A stretch of 37,792 nt of DNA from Bacteroidaceae bacterium (GCA_017616445.1 JAFZYE010000010.1:1-37792); one strand, 5' to 3'; counted from the stretch's first letter, positions 23,500 to 32,243 are shown. The notes: generated by a model from the sequence alone, not told the origin. Numbers and translations are program-made.

Positions 23500-25785
23500 A
23501 TGACATCAATTTTAAAATCTCTCCCCCTAAAGGGGGTCAAGGGGGTCCTCATTTTTACATTCTACATTTTACATTCTACATTGTGCTCCGCACAAGATTT
23601 CGACCTCGCGCTTCAAATGCTTGCCGACTTCACTCCTTATGTATCGAATCAATATCAGGAGATTGACGACAAGAACTCATTGGGTGAACCGCTTGCTACC
23701 TTCAAGGGCGAGAACACCTTTGGAAACAATGAGCAGGGCGTGCGCCACAATGCCGACCTATCGATGATTTGTGCCTTTCTGTGTAAGTACGCAAAGGGGA
23801 AGGTGACGCTCCCACCATCTGTCAGCTGGGACAAACTCGCTACGATGGCACGCACCACCCTCACCTACTCCTACTCCACCCATAAGGCCAACCGACTCTA
23901 TCCCTGCAAGAACAATCAGTATTGGGGCTCTGTCAGTCTTGACGACCACTCATGGGAATCATCTCTGTGGGCTATGTCGGTTGCCTATTCGGCTTTCTTT
24001 CAATGGGAACAGCTGTCAGCCAAACAACGTGAACAGATATATCAGTTGTTGAAAGCAGAGTGCAACTACGAATTGGAACGTGCGATTCCTACAGGATTCA
24101 AAGGTGACACCAAAGCTGAGGAAAACGGATGGGAATGTGATGTGTTGGCAGCTACGCTGGGACTTTTCCCTACTGATCCCCTCGCAGAGAAATGGTTCAA
24201 ACGTCTGCGATCCTTTGCGGTCAACTCCTATTCGCACCCGATGGATGAAGACAATGATGAAGTGGTCGACCCACACTACGACCAGACTACGATAGCACAA
24301 CTCTACAGGGGAGCAAACCTCTATGACGACTTTACCCTGCAAAACCACAATTACTTCCATACCAGCTATCAGAATGTGGTGGCTCAGGAACTTGGTGAGG
24401 CGGCCTTAGCCCTCAAACTGTTCCAGACTGACATCCACAAACAAGAACGTTGGAAGACCAACACCCTCATGCATCAGGTGGGATTCGTGATGGACGAAGT
24501 ACTATACAGACTGGCATTAGCAGACGGCGAACTGGCTATGCCGAACGGGAACGACTGGAGCTTGTTCCTCTACGACCAAGTCACCTCGTTCTCTACCGTC
24601 TCCTGTTTCTTGCGCGACCCCTACGCCCTCATGCTCGAACAGCGGGCACTCCGTCAGATTGCCCGTCGTCAGAAGACCACAACAGATGGCTCGTGGCTGC
24701 TGCGCCCCGATGTCGGAGCACGTCGTATGGGAGTACAAGCCCATCGCGTCATGATGACTTGGCTCATGCATCATGTGCTACCCACCGACGACATCACTCC
24801 TGCTACGTGGCAGCAGTTCCTCACACGCTATTCAGAAACCAGCTACTACCCAGACCAGGATGTCATCACAGCCTCATCTTCACAACGCTTCACCTGCTTC
24901 TCTTGGAGCCAGGGACTGAAGAGCTACACAGGTTATTTTGCCCCTACAAGCGAAGAACACAACAACATCATCGTTCCCTTCCGTACAGGCAACACAGGCA
25001 ACTTCATCGGCTATTACGAGGTCGAAGGAAAGAAGACAGATGCAGTCGATATCAAACATGCTATTGTCTATTCCGACTCTAATAGCTACATCATCAGCGG
25101 TACCCTTGAGACCAACGAACGCTTACTCCGAAACCGCTATATGCTTTTCGCAACCGATCATAACCTCGTGCTCTACTTCGACATGACCCGTGCTACGAGA
25201 GAGTGTACCGTCAAGGCCGAACGTGGAGGGCTCCTCGCCATCTCGACCGACCCCTTCACCCGCGAATCCCGCACCATCTATCCAAAAATCTCACCTCTCA
25301 CCTCTCAAATCTCAAATCTCAAATCTGACTGGGTCAACATCGACAACTGCGTAGGCATTTTGACTCGCAAGTTCTCCCCCTCCTCTTGCATCGCATTTGG
25401 TGACCAGCAGAACAACAACTCCATTCTCACCTCCAAGCTCTATGCCTTCTATTCCGATACACCCATATCCCTGCTGGCAGGCGATAAAGTAGGAACCCGC
25501 CTCATGGCCTGCTACAGCAACGTGACAGCCGAGCAGACCCAGCAACTCAACCAGCAGATGAAACCCGTTACCGACCTTCCCACCAATTGGGAAGGCTATC
25601 AGGTCAGCGATACCGACGGAAGTCTATACCTTATTATTTATAATACAACAGGTAAGACCGACACACGAATCAATATAGAGAAGATTACCAACACATACCG
25701 TCCTCGCCTGACGATTATCGCCACTGTGGTTGATGGACAGTTCGTAGTACTTCCTATGGCGGTTAATCCGACAAACAAATCATAA
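23500..25785 (+). CDS. Large secreted protein, probable polysaccharide lyase/hydrolase of alpha-toroid type
   Basis: A 761-residue exported protein I cannot assign to a numbered family. An alpha-helical first half with regularly spaced aromatic motifs (GVRHNADLSMICAFLCKY, DDHSWESSLWAMSVAYSAFF, GANLYDDFTLQNHNYFHTSY, PNGNDWSLFLYDQ) resembles an (alpha/alpha) toroid. A beta-rich second half (CFSWSQGLKSYTGYFAP, ERLLRNRYMLFATDHNLVLY) resembles the beta-sandwich of heparinase-type or PL8/PL12-like lyases. Candidate catalytic residues include the His/Tyr in HNYFHTSY. The signal peptide is unusual: a C-rich repeat encodes SLPLKGVKGV before the hydrophobic core. It lies 28 nt after the HAD gene. Confidence 0.75.
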   Translation: MTSILKSLPLKGVKGVLIFTFYILHSTLCSAQDFDLALQMLADFTPYVSNQYQEIDDKNSLGEPLATFKGENTFGNNEQGVRHNADLSMICAFLCKYAKGKVTLPPSVSWDKLATMARTTLTYSYSTHKANRLYPCKNNQYWGSVSLDDHSWESSLWAMSVAYSAFFQWEQLSAKQREQIYQLLKAECNYELERAIPTGFKGDTKAEENGWECDVLAATLGLFPTDPLAEKWFKRLRSFAVNSYSHPMDEDNDEVVDPHYDQTTIAQLYRGANLYDDFTLQNHNYFHTSYQNVVAQELGEAALALKLFQTDIHKQERWKTNTLMHQVGFVMDEVLYRLALADGELAMPNGNDWSLFLYDQVTSFSTVSCFLRDPYALMLEQRALRQIARRQKTTTDGSWLLRPDVGARRMGVQAHRVMMTWLMHHVLPTDDITPATWQQFLTRYSETSYYPDQDVITASSSQRFTCFSWSQGLKSYTGYFAPTSEEHNNIIVPFRTGNTGNFIGYYEVEGKKTDAVDIKHAIVYSDSNSYIISGTLETNERLLRNRYMLFATDHNLVLYFDMTRATRECTVKAERGGLLAISTDPFTRESRTIYPKISPLTSQISNLKSDWVNIDNCVGILTRKFSPSSCIAFGDQQNNNSILTSKLYAFYSDTPISLLAGDKVGTRLMACYSNVTAEQTQQLNQQMKPVTDLPTNWEGYQVSDTDGSLYLIIYNTTGKTDTRINIEKITNTYRPRLTIIATVVDGQFVVLPMAVNPTNKS
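23521..23548 (-). repeat. C-rich palindromic repeat inside the signal-peptide region
   Basis: The inverted orientation of the 20816/27138 element: CTCCCCCTAAAGGGGGTCAA then GGGGGTCC. In the gene frame it encodes LPLKGVKGV at residues 8-16, the n-region of the signal peptide. Confidence 0.9.
23567..23596 (+). repeat. Signal-peptide DNA segment shared with the GH97 gene
   Basis: The 30 bp ending ATTGTGCTCCGCACAAG match 27309-27338 at 28 or 29 positions and encode the end of the signal peptide (LHSTLCSAQ). The rest of the two genes is unrelated. Part of it (TGTGCTCTGCACAA) also occurs in the CotH gene signal peptide near 32284. Confidence 0.8.
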
Positions 25786-25828
25786 CTATTTTTTAACAAA
25801 CTGCTTTAATCTATTAATTACATCAATC

Positions 25829-27148
25829 ATGAAAAAACTAATGCTAACTATCGCATGCTGCATCATTGGATCCTTAGCAGCATTCGCACAGACGGAAACG
25901 GGTTATCAGTTACCCAAAGGAAAAGAAATCTACATTCCAAAGGAGCTTCGCGATAACGACTTCACCAGCCGTGACTCCAAATGGAGCTACTACCGCATGG
26001 CTTGTACGCCGAATGTGGTGTGCTTCTGGGAAAAAGGGTTTGGTGACGACCTCAGCAAGGCTCCCGATCTCGACGGACATAAGATGACAGTCGACTTAGA
26101 CAACCTGCTCTCACGTGTGGAGTATTTCTACTATGTCTATCGCGACATGATGGGATTCCTGCTTCCAGGCAGTAATGCCGAGAAGTATCGTATGATGGTC
26201 ATGCTCAATTATTCACTCGAAGGGACAGCCTACGGAGGTAGCTACGACGACACGATCGGAGCCCTCTGGATTGCGCCCAATCGTGTGCAGGATAAGACCC
26301 TCAACTGCATAGCCCACGAACTCGGTCATTCGTTCCAGATACAGATTTCGTGCGACCATCAGTCACAAGGCATGGGTGGCGGCATCTTCGAGACATCTGC
26401 TCAATGGATGTTGTGGAACGTGAATCCTAAATGGACAACAGACGAGAACTATCATTGGGAGGCATTCAAGAAACTCATCCATCTCAGCCTCTTCAACAGC
26501 GAAAACATGTATCACGCCCCCTTCGTGCTTGAATACTGGAGCTATCTGCATGGGCTCACCTACATGGCCGACATGTTCCGTGGAGGTAGGCGAGGTGAGG
26601 ATTTCACCCAGACCTATATGCGCATGTACAACGTCGATGTGAAGCAGATGGGCGATGAGTTGCTCGACTGCTATAGTCGCCTCATCACCTTCGACTTCCC
26701 AGACAAACGCAAAGAGAGTGTACGCTACTCATGCGAGATGAAAAGCGAATTGGAAGATGCAGGTAACGGATGGAAACGTCCCGTCAATGCACCTCAGACC
26801 TATGGATTCAACGTCGACGAGATAACGCTTCCAGCCGTAGGGCAGACCGTCAAAGTACAGTTTCAGGCCCTCTCACACGAGGACAATATCGGTTACCGCT
26901 ATGGACTTGTTGCTGTCGATAACGACAACAACCCCACTTATCTTGGAGTCAACTCAGAGGTGAAGAAAACCCTCACCTACAAGAATCCAGGCAACATCAA
27001 GAAACTCTATCTCGTAGTGGTAGGTTGCCCAACCAAGGAATACAAACCCGCCACTTCAGGATTCGGACGTCGTCGTGGACAGCAAGGACAGAACCAACCA
27101 GCCGAAGAAGGGCCAGTAACCTATCCGTATCAGATAAAGACCCCCTAA
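25829..27148 (+). CDS. Secreted HExxH protein, DUF6055-like
   Basis: A 439-residue exported protein (signal peptide to about A20, AAFAQ). The zinc-binding motif HELGH (163-167) is followed by GGGIFETSAQW, whose Glu could be the third ligand of a gluzincin-like site. The surroundings (TIGALWIAPNRVQ, VLEYWSYLHGLTYMADMFRGG) match what I recall of DUF6055, found beside glycosidases in Bacteroidota; substrate unknown. A beta-sandwich C-terminal part (DEITLPAVGQTVKVQFQAL) and a low-complexity FGRRRGQQGQNQ tail follow. The final KTP and stop codon are supplied by a C-rich repeat (27138-27164), so the natural C-terminus may have been replaced. Confidence 0.8.
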   Translation: MKKLMLTIACCIIGSLAAFAQTETGYQLPKGKEIYIPKELRDNDFTSRDSKWSYYRMACTPNVVCFWEKGFGDDLSKAPDLDGHKMTVDLDNLLSRVEYFYYVYRDMMGFLLPGSNAEKYRMMVMLNYSLEGTAYGGSYDDTIGALWIAPNRVQDKTLNCIAHELGHSFQIQISCDHQSQGMGGGIFETSAQWMLWNVNPKWTTDENYHWEAFKKLIHLSLFNSENMYHAPFVLEYWSYLHGLTYMADMFRGGRRGEDFTQTYMRMYNVDVKQMGDELLDCYSRLITFDFPDKRKESVRYSCEMKSELEDAGNGWKRPVNAPQTYGFNVDEITLPAVGQTVKVQFQALSHEDNIGYRYGLVAVDNDNNPTYLGVNSEVKKTLTYKNPGNIKKLYLVVVGCPTKEYKPATSGFGRRRGQQGQNQPAEEGPVTYPYQIKTP

Positions 27149-27164
27149 CCCCCTTTAGGGGGAA
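27138..27164. repeat. C-rich palindromic repeat supplying a stop codon
   Basis: AGACCCCCTAACCCCC then TTTAGGGGG, nearly identical to 20816-20842. Its TAA (27146-27148) is the stop codon of the HExxH gene. Confidence 0.9.
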
Positions 27165-27265
27165 TTCGGTTAACGGTTAGCGAGATGCCCCCTATACTTT
27201 GAACTCTTTTAACTGACTATAAACTATAAACTTTAAACTATAAACTTTAATTAATTGTAAATGAT

Positions 27266-29248
27266 ATGTTGAAGCGACTTGTATTTTTTAATTTAATATT
27301 TTTTGCATGTTTACATTCTACATTGTGCTCTGCACAAGTTCTCTCCTCACCCAATAAGCAAATCCGTGTAGAACTGAGCGACGCAAACGGATTGTCGTTC
27401 ACCGTAACCGATGGCTTCAACCAACTCATCGACCGAGCCGATATCGGTATGGTGATTGACGCAAACGGCACAACCACCGATGTGTCCAAAGCAAAGATTT
27501 CAGGCAAGCCAACCTCCAAGACCATCAAGGACGACATCACCGCCCCACTCTATCGTCAGGCACGATATACAACAACCTATAATCAGGCCGTCGTGAAACT
27601 CAACTGCGGAGTCAACCTTGAGTTCCGCATCTTCAACGAAGGTGTAGCTTACCGTTTCGTCACCACAGGCATCAAGGGAAACTACAAGGTGCTCAACGAA
27701 CAGGCCGATTTCCGCTTCACGGGCGACTACAACAGCTATCTGCCTTTCACCACCAATCCACGTAAGCCCGAAGCGATGGCGTTTCAGGCAACCTACAACG
27801 TAGCACCACTCACACGCCAGAAAGACCTGCTGGCATTTCTCCCTGCAGCTATCGATTGTCAGACGGCTAAGATTACCCTCATGGAGAGCGACCTCGAGGC
27901 CTATCCTGGTATGTTTGTCAAAGTAAGCGGTCAAAGTCTGAAGGCGCAGTTCGCCAAATATCCGAAGACGACTGACTACTATCAGTGGCGCAAGCAGCAG
28001 TATGTGACCAGCACAGAAGACTACATCGCTCTGTGTACCTCCAACCGTGTCTTCCCTTGGCGTATTCTCGCCATCAGTCACAAAGACACGGAAATGCTCG
28101 ACAACAACATGGTCTATTCGCTTGCGACCCCTAACCGCATCGGCGACACCTCTTGGATTCGTCCAGGCAAGGTAGCATGGGACTGGTGGAACGACTGGGC
28201 TATCTCGGGTGTGGACTTCAAGTCTGGCATCAACAACGCCACCTATAAGCACTACATCGATTTCGCATCGAAATACGGTCTTGAATATGTCATCCTCGAC
28301 GAAGGATGGTACCTTCCTTCAAGTGGAGATCTCCTCACGACCATCCCAGAGATTGACCTCCCCGAACTCGTTGCTTACGGAAAGCAGAAGAACGTGAAGC
28401 TCATCCTTTGGTGCGTGTTCAATTGTCTCGATGACAACATCGATGCCATCTGCGAGAAATATGCCAAGATGGGTATCGCAGGCTTCAAAGTCGATTTCCT
28501 CGACCGTAACGACCAGACAGGAGTAGAGATGATTTATCGTATTGCCGACAAATGTGCGAAATACCACATGCTGCTCGACTATCACGGCATCTACGCCCCT
28601 ACAGGCATCAACCGCACCTATCCTAATATCATCAACTTCGAAGCTGTGTTCGGAATGGAAGAGACCAAGTGGACCAAGAACGGCGAACAGGACATGCCGC
28701 TCTACGATGTCACCTTCCCTTATATACGTCTGCAATGCGGATTCACAGACTTCACCCCAGGAGGCTTCCGCAATGCTACCTCGAAGGACTTCCAGCCTGT
28801 GAACAACAACCCCATGACGATGGGCACACGCTGTCACCAGATGGCTCACTACATCGTTCACGAGTCACCACTCACCATGCTGGCCGACAATCCCACCATC
28901 TACGAACGCGAAGCCGAATGTACACGCTTCATTGCCACCCTGCCCTCCATCTACGAGAGCATGCGTGTGATTGACGGCAAGATGGGACAGTATATCGTCA
29001 CCCTTCGTACAGATCGTGATGGGAATTACTACGTAGGAGGGGAAACCAACTGGGATGCACGCGACATCACCCTCGACCTCAGTTTCCTGCCCTCTGGAAC
29101 ATACAAGGCAGAGATTGCTACAGACGGCATCAATGCCGACCATGTAGCGACCGACTACCGTATCGAGACCCGTAGCGTCAACAACGCCACTCGACTCCCC
29201 ATCCACATGGCCTCTGGCGGAGGATTTGCAATCAAACTCACGAAATAA
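27266..29248 (+). CDS. Secreted GH97 glycosidase, retaining (alpha-galactosidase-like)
   Basis: A 660-residue enzyme with a signal peptide (to about 24, LCSAQ). Order as in GH97: N-terminal beta-sandwich (25-290, SPNKQIRVELSDANGLSFTV), (beta/alpha)8 barrel (VAWDWWNDWAISG, YVILDEGWYL, LILWCVFNCLDD), C-terminal beta domain (from about 590). The barrel carries GFKVDFLDRNDQ, placing an Asp (D410) where retaining GH97 enzymes have their nucleophile; inverting SusB-type enzymes use a Glu elsewhere. Retaining alpha-galactosidase activity is therefore more likely than alpha-glucosidase. LDYHGIYAPTGINRTYPN is the usual following motif. Last gene of the carbohydrate run, 117 nt after the HExxH gene. 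Confidence 0.93.
   Translation: MLKRLVFFNLIFFACLHSTLCSAQVLSSPNKQIRVELSDANGLSFTVTDGFNQLIDRADIGMVIDANGTTTDVSKAKISGKPTSKTIKDDITAPLYRQARYTTTYNQAVVKLNCGVNLEFRIFNEGVAYRFVTTGIKGNYKVLNEQADFRFTGDYNSYLPFTTNPRKPEAMAFQATYNVAPLTRQKDLLAFLPAAIDCQTAKITLMESDLEAYPGMFVKVSGQSLKAQFAKYPKTTDYYQWRKQQYVTSTEDYIALCTSNRVFPWRILAISHKDTEMLDNNMVYSLATPNRIGDTSWIRPGKVAWDWWNDWAISGVDFKSGINNATYKHYIDFASKYGLEYVILDEGWYLPSSGDLLTTIPEIDLPELVAYGKQKNVKLILWCVFNCLDDNIDAICEKYAKMGIAGFKVDFLDRNDQTGVEMIYRIADKCAKYHMLLDYHGIYAPTGINRTYPNIINFEAVFGMEETKWTKNGEQDMPLYDVTFPYIRLQCGFTDFTPGGFRNATSKDFQPVNNNPMTMGTRCHQMAHYIVHESPLTMLADNPTIYEREAECTRFIATLPSIYESMRVIDGKMGQYIVTLRTDRDGNYYVGGETNWDARDITLDLSFLPSGTYKAEIATDGINADHVATDYRIETRSVNNATRLPIHMASGGGFAIKLTK
27309..27338 (+). 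repeat. Signal-peptide DNA segment shared with the 23500 gene
   Basis: TTTACATTCTACATTGTGCT followed by CTGCACAAG, matching 23567-23596. It encodes CLHSTLCSAQ, the end of the GH97 signal peptide. Confidence 0.8.
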
Positions 29249-29279
29249 AACACTGTAACCCTCGAGAATAACGAAGACG

Positions 29280-29389
29280 GTACGCGAGGGAAAACTTGCA
29301 GCTACGCGAGGCGACACGTGCAGCCTCGCGAGGGAACACGTGCAGCCACGCGAGGGTGCAAAAAGGGTACGGCGTAAGCGGTTCAAAAC
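29280..29389. repeat. 22-nt tandem array, copy 2
   Basis: Four units starting at 29280, 29302, 29324 and 29346, for example CCTCGCGAGGGAACACGTGC plus AG, then a tail GGCGTAAGCGGTTCAAAAC. Homologous to 16790-16878. It begins about 31 nt after the GH97 stop. CCCTCG (29260) and CGAGGG can pair, so it could act in transcription termination. Confidence 0.85.
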
Positions 29390-29501
29390 TTATGTGTATA
29401 ACCTTCAACTCTCAACTGGCTAAAGTCTCGTGTCTAATTGTCAACTATCAACGATTAAACGTCAATTCTCTATAGATTTTGCAAGTATTTTTCACTTTTC
29501 A

Positions 29502-29531
29502 TTGTTCGTTATTAACTTTTTCCTACCTTTG
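29502..29531 (+). promoter_or_regulatory. Promoter of the T9SS-Cthe_2159-CotH cluster
   Basis: TTG (29502-29504), 19-bp spacer, TACCTTTG (29524-29531), followed by CAGAAAAATTAG and the ATG at 29564. Good consensus; leader about 26 nt. Confidence 0.75.
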
Positions 29532-29563
29532 CAGAAAAATTAGACAACTAATACGAAATTAAT

Positions 29564-30025
29564 ATGAAAACTAAAGTTTTATTTGCAATCATTGCAATGC
29601 TGGGAACTCTTCCCTGCTTTGCCAGTAAAGCACTCGTTCTACTTCTGACGGATAGCACGAAGGTTGTTTGTAGTCTGACCAAAGAGCCCAAGATGGTGTT
29701 TGGTGATAAAACCCTCACACTGACTTCGATTGACGGAGCAGTCGGTGAGTGGAACTTCACAGATGTCGCTTCATGGTCGTTCGCAGAAGTTCAGGATGTT
29801 GACGATGCGATAAAGGAAATTAAGAGCGACAGAATCGAAATAAACGGTAATCGTTTAATGGTTAGTGGAACTAAGCCTATAACTGTTTATGACCTCAGTG
29901 GACGAGAGAGGACTCCTAAGCTCACAACCAAGGATGACTGTACAAGTGTCGACCTCAGTGGTTTTACCAAAGGTACTTACCTGCTCAAAGTGGGAAAGAA
30001 CACCATGAAGTTTATGGTGAAGTAA
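29564..30025 (+). CDS. Small secreted protein with T9SS type A sorting domain
   Basis: A 153-residue exported protein (signal peptide to about 20, LPCFAS). Residues 22-80 are a short beta-rich region with the Bacteroidales-type KMVFGDKTLTLTS and FTDVASWSF. Residues 85-153 form a type A T9SS C-terminal domain: NRLMVSG, ITVYDLSGRE, VDLSGFTKGTYLLKVGKNTM and a terminal KFMVK. It is thus nearly all sorting domain, with almost no passenger. It begins the plus-strand unit that continues with the Cthe_2159-like and CotH genes (27-nt gap). Confidence 0.85.
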   Translation: MKTKVLFAIIAMLGTLPCFASKALVLLLTDSTKVVCSLTKEPKMVFGDKTLTLTSIDGAVGEWNFTDVASWSFAEVQDVDDAIKEIKSDRIEINGNRLMVSGTKPITVYDLSGRERTPKLTTKDDCTSVDLSGFTKGTYLLKVGKNTMKFMVK

Positions 30026-30052
30026 GTTGATAGTTGACAATTGACAGTTAAG

Positions 30053-31999
30053 ATGAAAATGCAGAAACTAAGAACGATTTATACATTATGTTTGATGAGT
30101 TGCGCATTAAGCATGAGCGCGCAGCATAATGTATATATCAACGAGACGGTGGATGGGCACAACCGTGTGCGCATTATGAACCATGTCAATCAGGTTGATT
30201 TCACGCCTAAGTATGCGACCTTCTGGAGCAATACAGACGCTACCCCTTTCGATGTATCTTCTATCAATTTGATGACATTCAACGAGAACGACCCGTGGCG
30301 CTCTAAGGTGATGCCTGAGAGGTATCTTACAGACTTTGACTACGACATCGCGTTCGATGAATCCGACAAGGAACGTGTGAAGGAAGAAAAGGAAGAGACG
30401 GACGCATCCAGCAAGTACTTCGACGACTTTATTGCTCACACCACTTGGACAAAGACCGTCAACATTGTATTCGATGGAGCGGGTGCAAACGTAACGGGCG
30501 ATACCGACTCGCTCACAATCACTCAGGAAGGTGCGCACCTCACCATCACGACAGCTGCTACAGGACTGCGATACATTCTATCGGGACAGAATCAGGATGC
30601 AGCATTCAAGTTGTATAGCGAGCGTAAGGCATGCATTGTGTTGAATGGTGTAACCCTGACCAATCCTACAGGACCTGTCATCAACAGCCAGTTGAAGAAA
30701 CGACTGTTTATCGACCTTGCTGCAAACACGGTCAATACCCTCACCGATGGAGCATCATACACGAAGGTGAAAGGCGAAGACCAACGCGGTTGCATCTTTG
30801 CGGAAGGCAAACTGTGTATCTCAGGTAAGGGACAGCTCTATGTGAATGCCAACAAGAAATGTGGTATCGCTTCCGACAACTACGTTCATCAGATGGACGG
30901 ATTCATCCATGTTGACAGCCATGCAAAGAAAGGGAAGGCTGTCTATGGAAAAGACCACGTCATCATCGGTGGAGGCGTGCTACGCACATATTGCAACGGT
31001 CTGGCAAGCAAAGGCATCGCATCCGACTCGTTGCTGTGGATTACAGGTGGTGTGGTAAAAGCCATCACTACGGGCGACGCTTTATGGGATGATGAGGAAG
31101 AGGACTATAGTTCGTGCTGCGGCATCAAGAGCAACTGGGACATGAAATTGTCTGGAGGCGAGATCTATTGCTTGTCAACAGGAAGTGGTGGAAAGGGTAT
31201 CAGTGCCGGACATGAGCAAGTCATCAGTGAAACAAAGTCAAACTATTTGGGTACCCTGACCGTTACCAACGCAGACATCTATGTACGTACCAGCGGAAAA
31301 CGTATTCCGGAAGTTAAGGAAGAAGACAGTCATGGAAACAAGGTAGGTGCAGCAGCATCGCCTAAAGGCATCAAGTCATCTGGGAAAATCACCTTCAACT
31401 CAGGCAACATATATGTCAGATGTTCGGGTGGCGCAGCTGCAGAAGGTATCGAGTCCAAGAAGACAATCGACATCTATGGCGGTAAGATACGCAGCTATAG
31501 CGTAGATGACGGAATGAATGCAGAAGGCTGTTACATGCATGGTGGCGATGTGCTGATATGCAGTACAGAGAACGATGGATTTGACGTCAGTTTCCTGTTT
31601 GTGTACGACGGAATGCTCTATACTATCGGTGCTGATATTGACCAAATGGGACTTGACACAGATGGCAAGACATTCAAAGTAATGGGTGGAGAGATTATCA
31701 GTCTGGGAGCCCGTAACTGTCTGCCCTATGAATCGAGCGACTTGGCCAGTGTGCTATGTTATGTAAAAGGAAAGAACATCAGCGGACTGGCGCTTGCCGA
31801 TGCTGACGGGAATGTCATCAAAGCAATCCCCGTACCCAACACTTACAACACCGTATCTGTGCTCTTTTCAAACAGCAGCCTCGTAGTTGGAAACAGGTAC
31901 CAAATCCTGAGTTACGAGAAGTCGTTCAACGACACCCCTGTGACGGAGTACGACTTCACAATAGAGAAAAAGTCCACTACATTGGGAAGCTTTAAGTAA
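30053..31999 (+). CDS. Cthe_2159-like carbohydrate-binding (beta-helix) protein
   Basis: A 648-residue exported protein. I start at the ATG at 30053 (MKMQKLRTIYTLCLMSC, signal peptide to SMSAQ) and not at the TTG four codons earlier. After a short N-terminal domain (VRIMNHVNQVDFTP) and an acidic linker (ERVKEEKEETD), residues from about 140 form the right-handed beta-helix family of Clostridium thermocellum Cthe_2159: VNIVFDGAGANVTGD, ACIVLNGVTLTNPTGP, KGEDQRGCIFAEGKLCISG, then repeated GG-hydrophobic rungs (IDIYGGKIRSYSVDDGMNAE). Family members bind acidic carbohydrate such as polygalacturonate. The C-terminus (ALADADGNVIKAIPVP, GNRYQILSYEK) matches the end of the CotH fusion, so the two genes share this module. 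Confidence 0.85.
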   Translation: MKMQKLRTIYTLCLMSCALSMSAQHNVYINETVDGHNRVRIMNHVNQVDFTPKYATFWSNTDATPFDVSSINLMTFNENDPWRSKVMPERYLTDFDYDIAFDESDKERVKEEKEETDASSKYFDDFIAHTTWTKTVNIVFDGAGANVTGDTDSLTITQEGAHLTITTAATGLRYILSGQNQDAAFKLYSERKACIVLNGVTLTNPTGPVINSQLKKRLFIDLAANTVNTLTDGASYTKVKGEDQRGCIFAEGKLCISGKGQLYVNANKKCGIASDNYVHQMDGFIHVDSHAKKGKAVYGKDHVIIGGGVLRTYCNGLASKGIASDSLLWITGGVVKAITTGDALWDDEEEDYSSCCGIKSNWDMKLSGGEIYCLSTGSGGKGISAGHEQVISETKSNYLGTLTVTNADIYVRTSGKRIPEVKEEDSHGNKVGAAASPKGIKSSGKITFNSGNIYVRCSGGAAAEGIESKKTIDIYGGKIRSYSVDDGMNAEGCYMHGGDVLICSTENDGFDVSFLFVYDGMLYTIGADIDQMGLDTDGKTFKVMGGEIISLGARNCLPYESSDLASVLCYVKGKNISGLALADADGNVIKAIPVPNTYNTVSVLFSNSSLVVGNRYQILSYEKSFNDTPVTEYDFTIEKKSTTLGSFK

Positions 32000-32078
32000 T
32001 GCATAATGCATAATAATTAAAGTTGAGAGTGTAAAGTTTATAGTTTAGAGTCAGTTGAAAAATTGAAATAAGGAGTGA

Positions 32079-32220
32079 CAGTAGTTGCAGGAGTCCAGGA
32101 GTGACAGACGACACCAATGGGTGTTAACATCAGCAAAGTATCGTCGAACGAAGTGATAACTACGAGGCCGTAGGCCGATAACTTCTATAACTTCGAGTGA
32201 AACGATAACTTCTTAAAGAA
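32079..32220 (+). repeat. Intergenic ~150-nt repeat element, copy C (inverted)
   Basis: The plus strand reads GGAGTGACAGACGACACCAA, GGGTGTTAACATCAGCAAAG, TATCGTCGAACGAAGTGATA and ends GATAACTTCTTAAAGAA: the reverse complement of copy B, with a few changes. It ends 23 nt before the CotH start, in the same orientation to that gene as copies A and B to theirs. Confidence 0.9.
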
Positions 32221-32243
32221 TAAAATTGTAAAATGTAAAATAT

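Noticed and set aside
27500..28252. 250-codon minus-strand frame inside GH97
   Set aside because: Shadow of the GH97 gene, with no motifs of its own.
20884..29248. Complete polysaccharide utilisation locus
   Set aside because: No SusC/SusD pair, hybrid two-component system or other regulator is present in the window.
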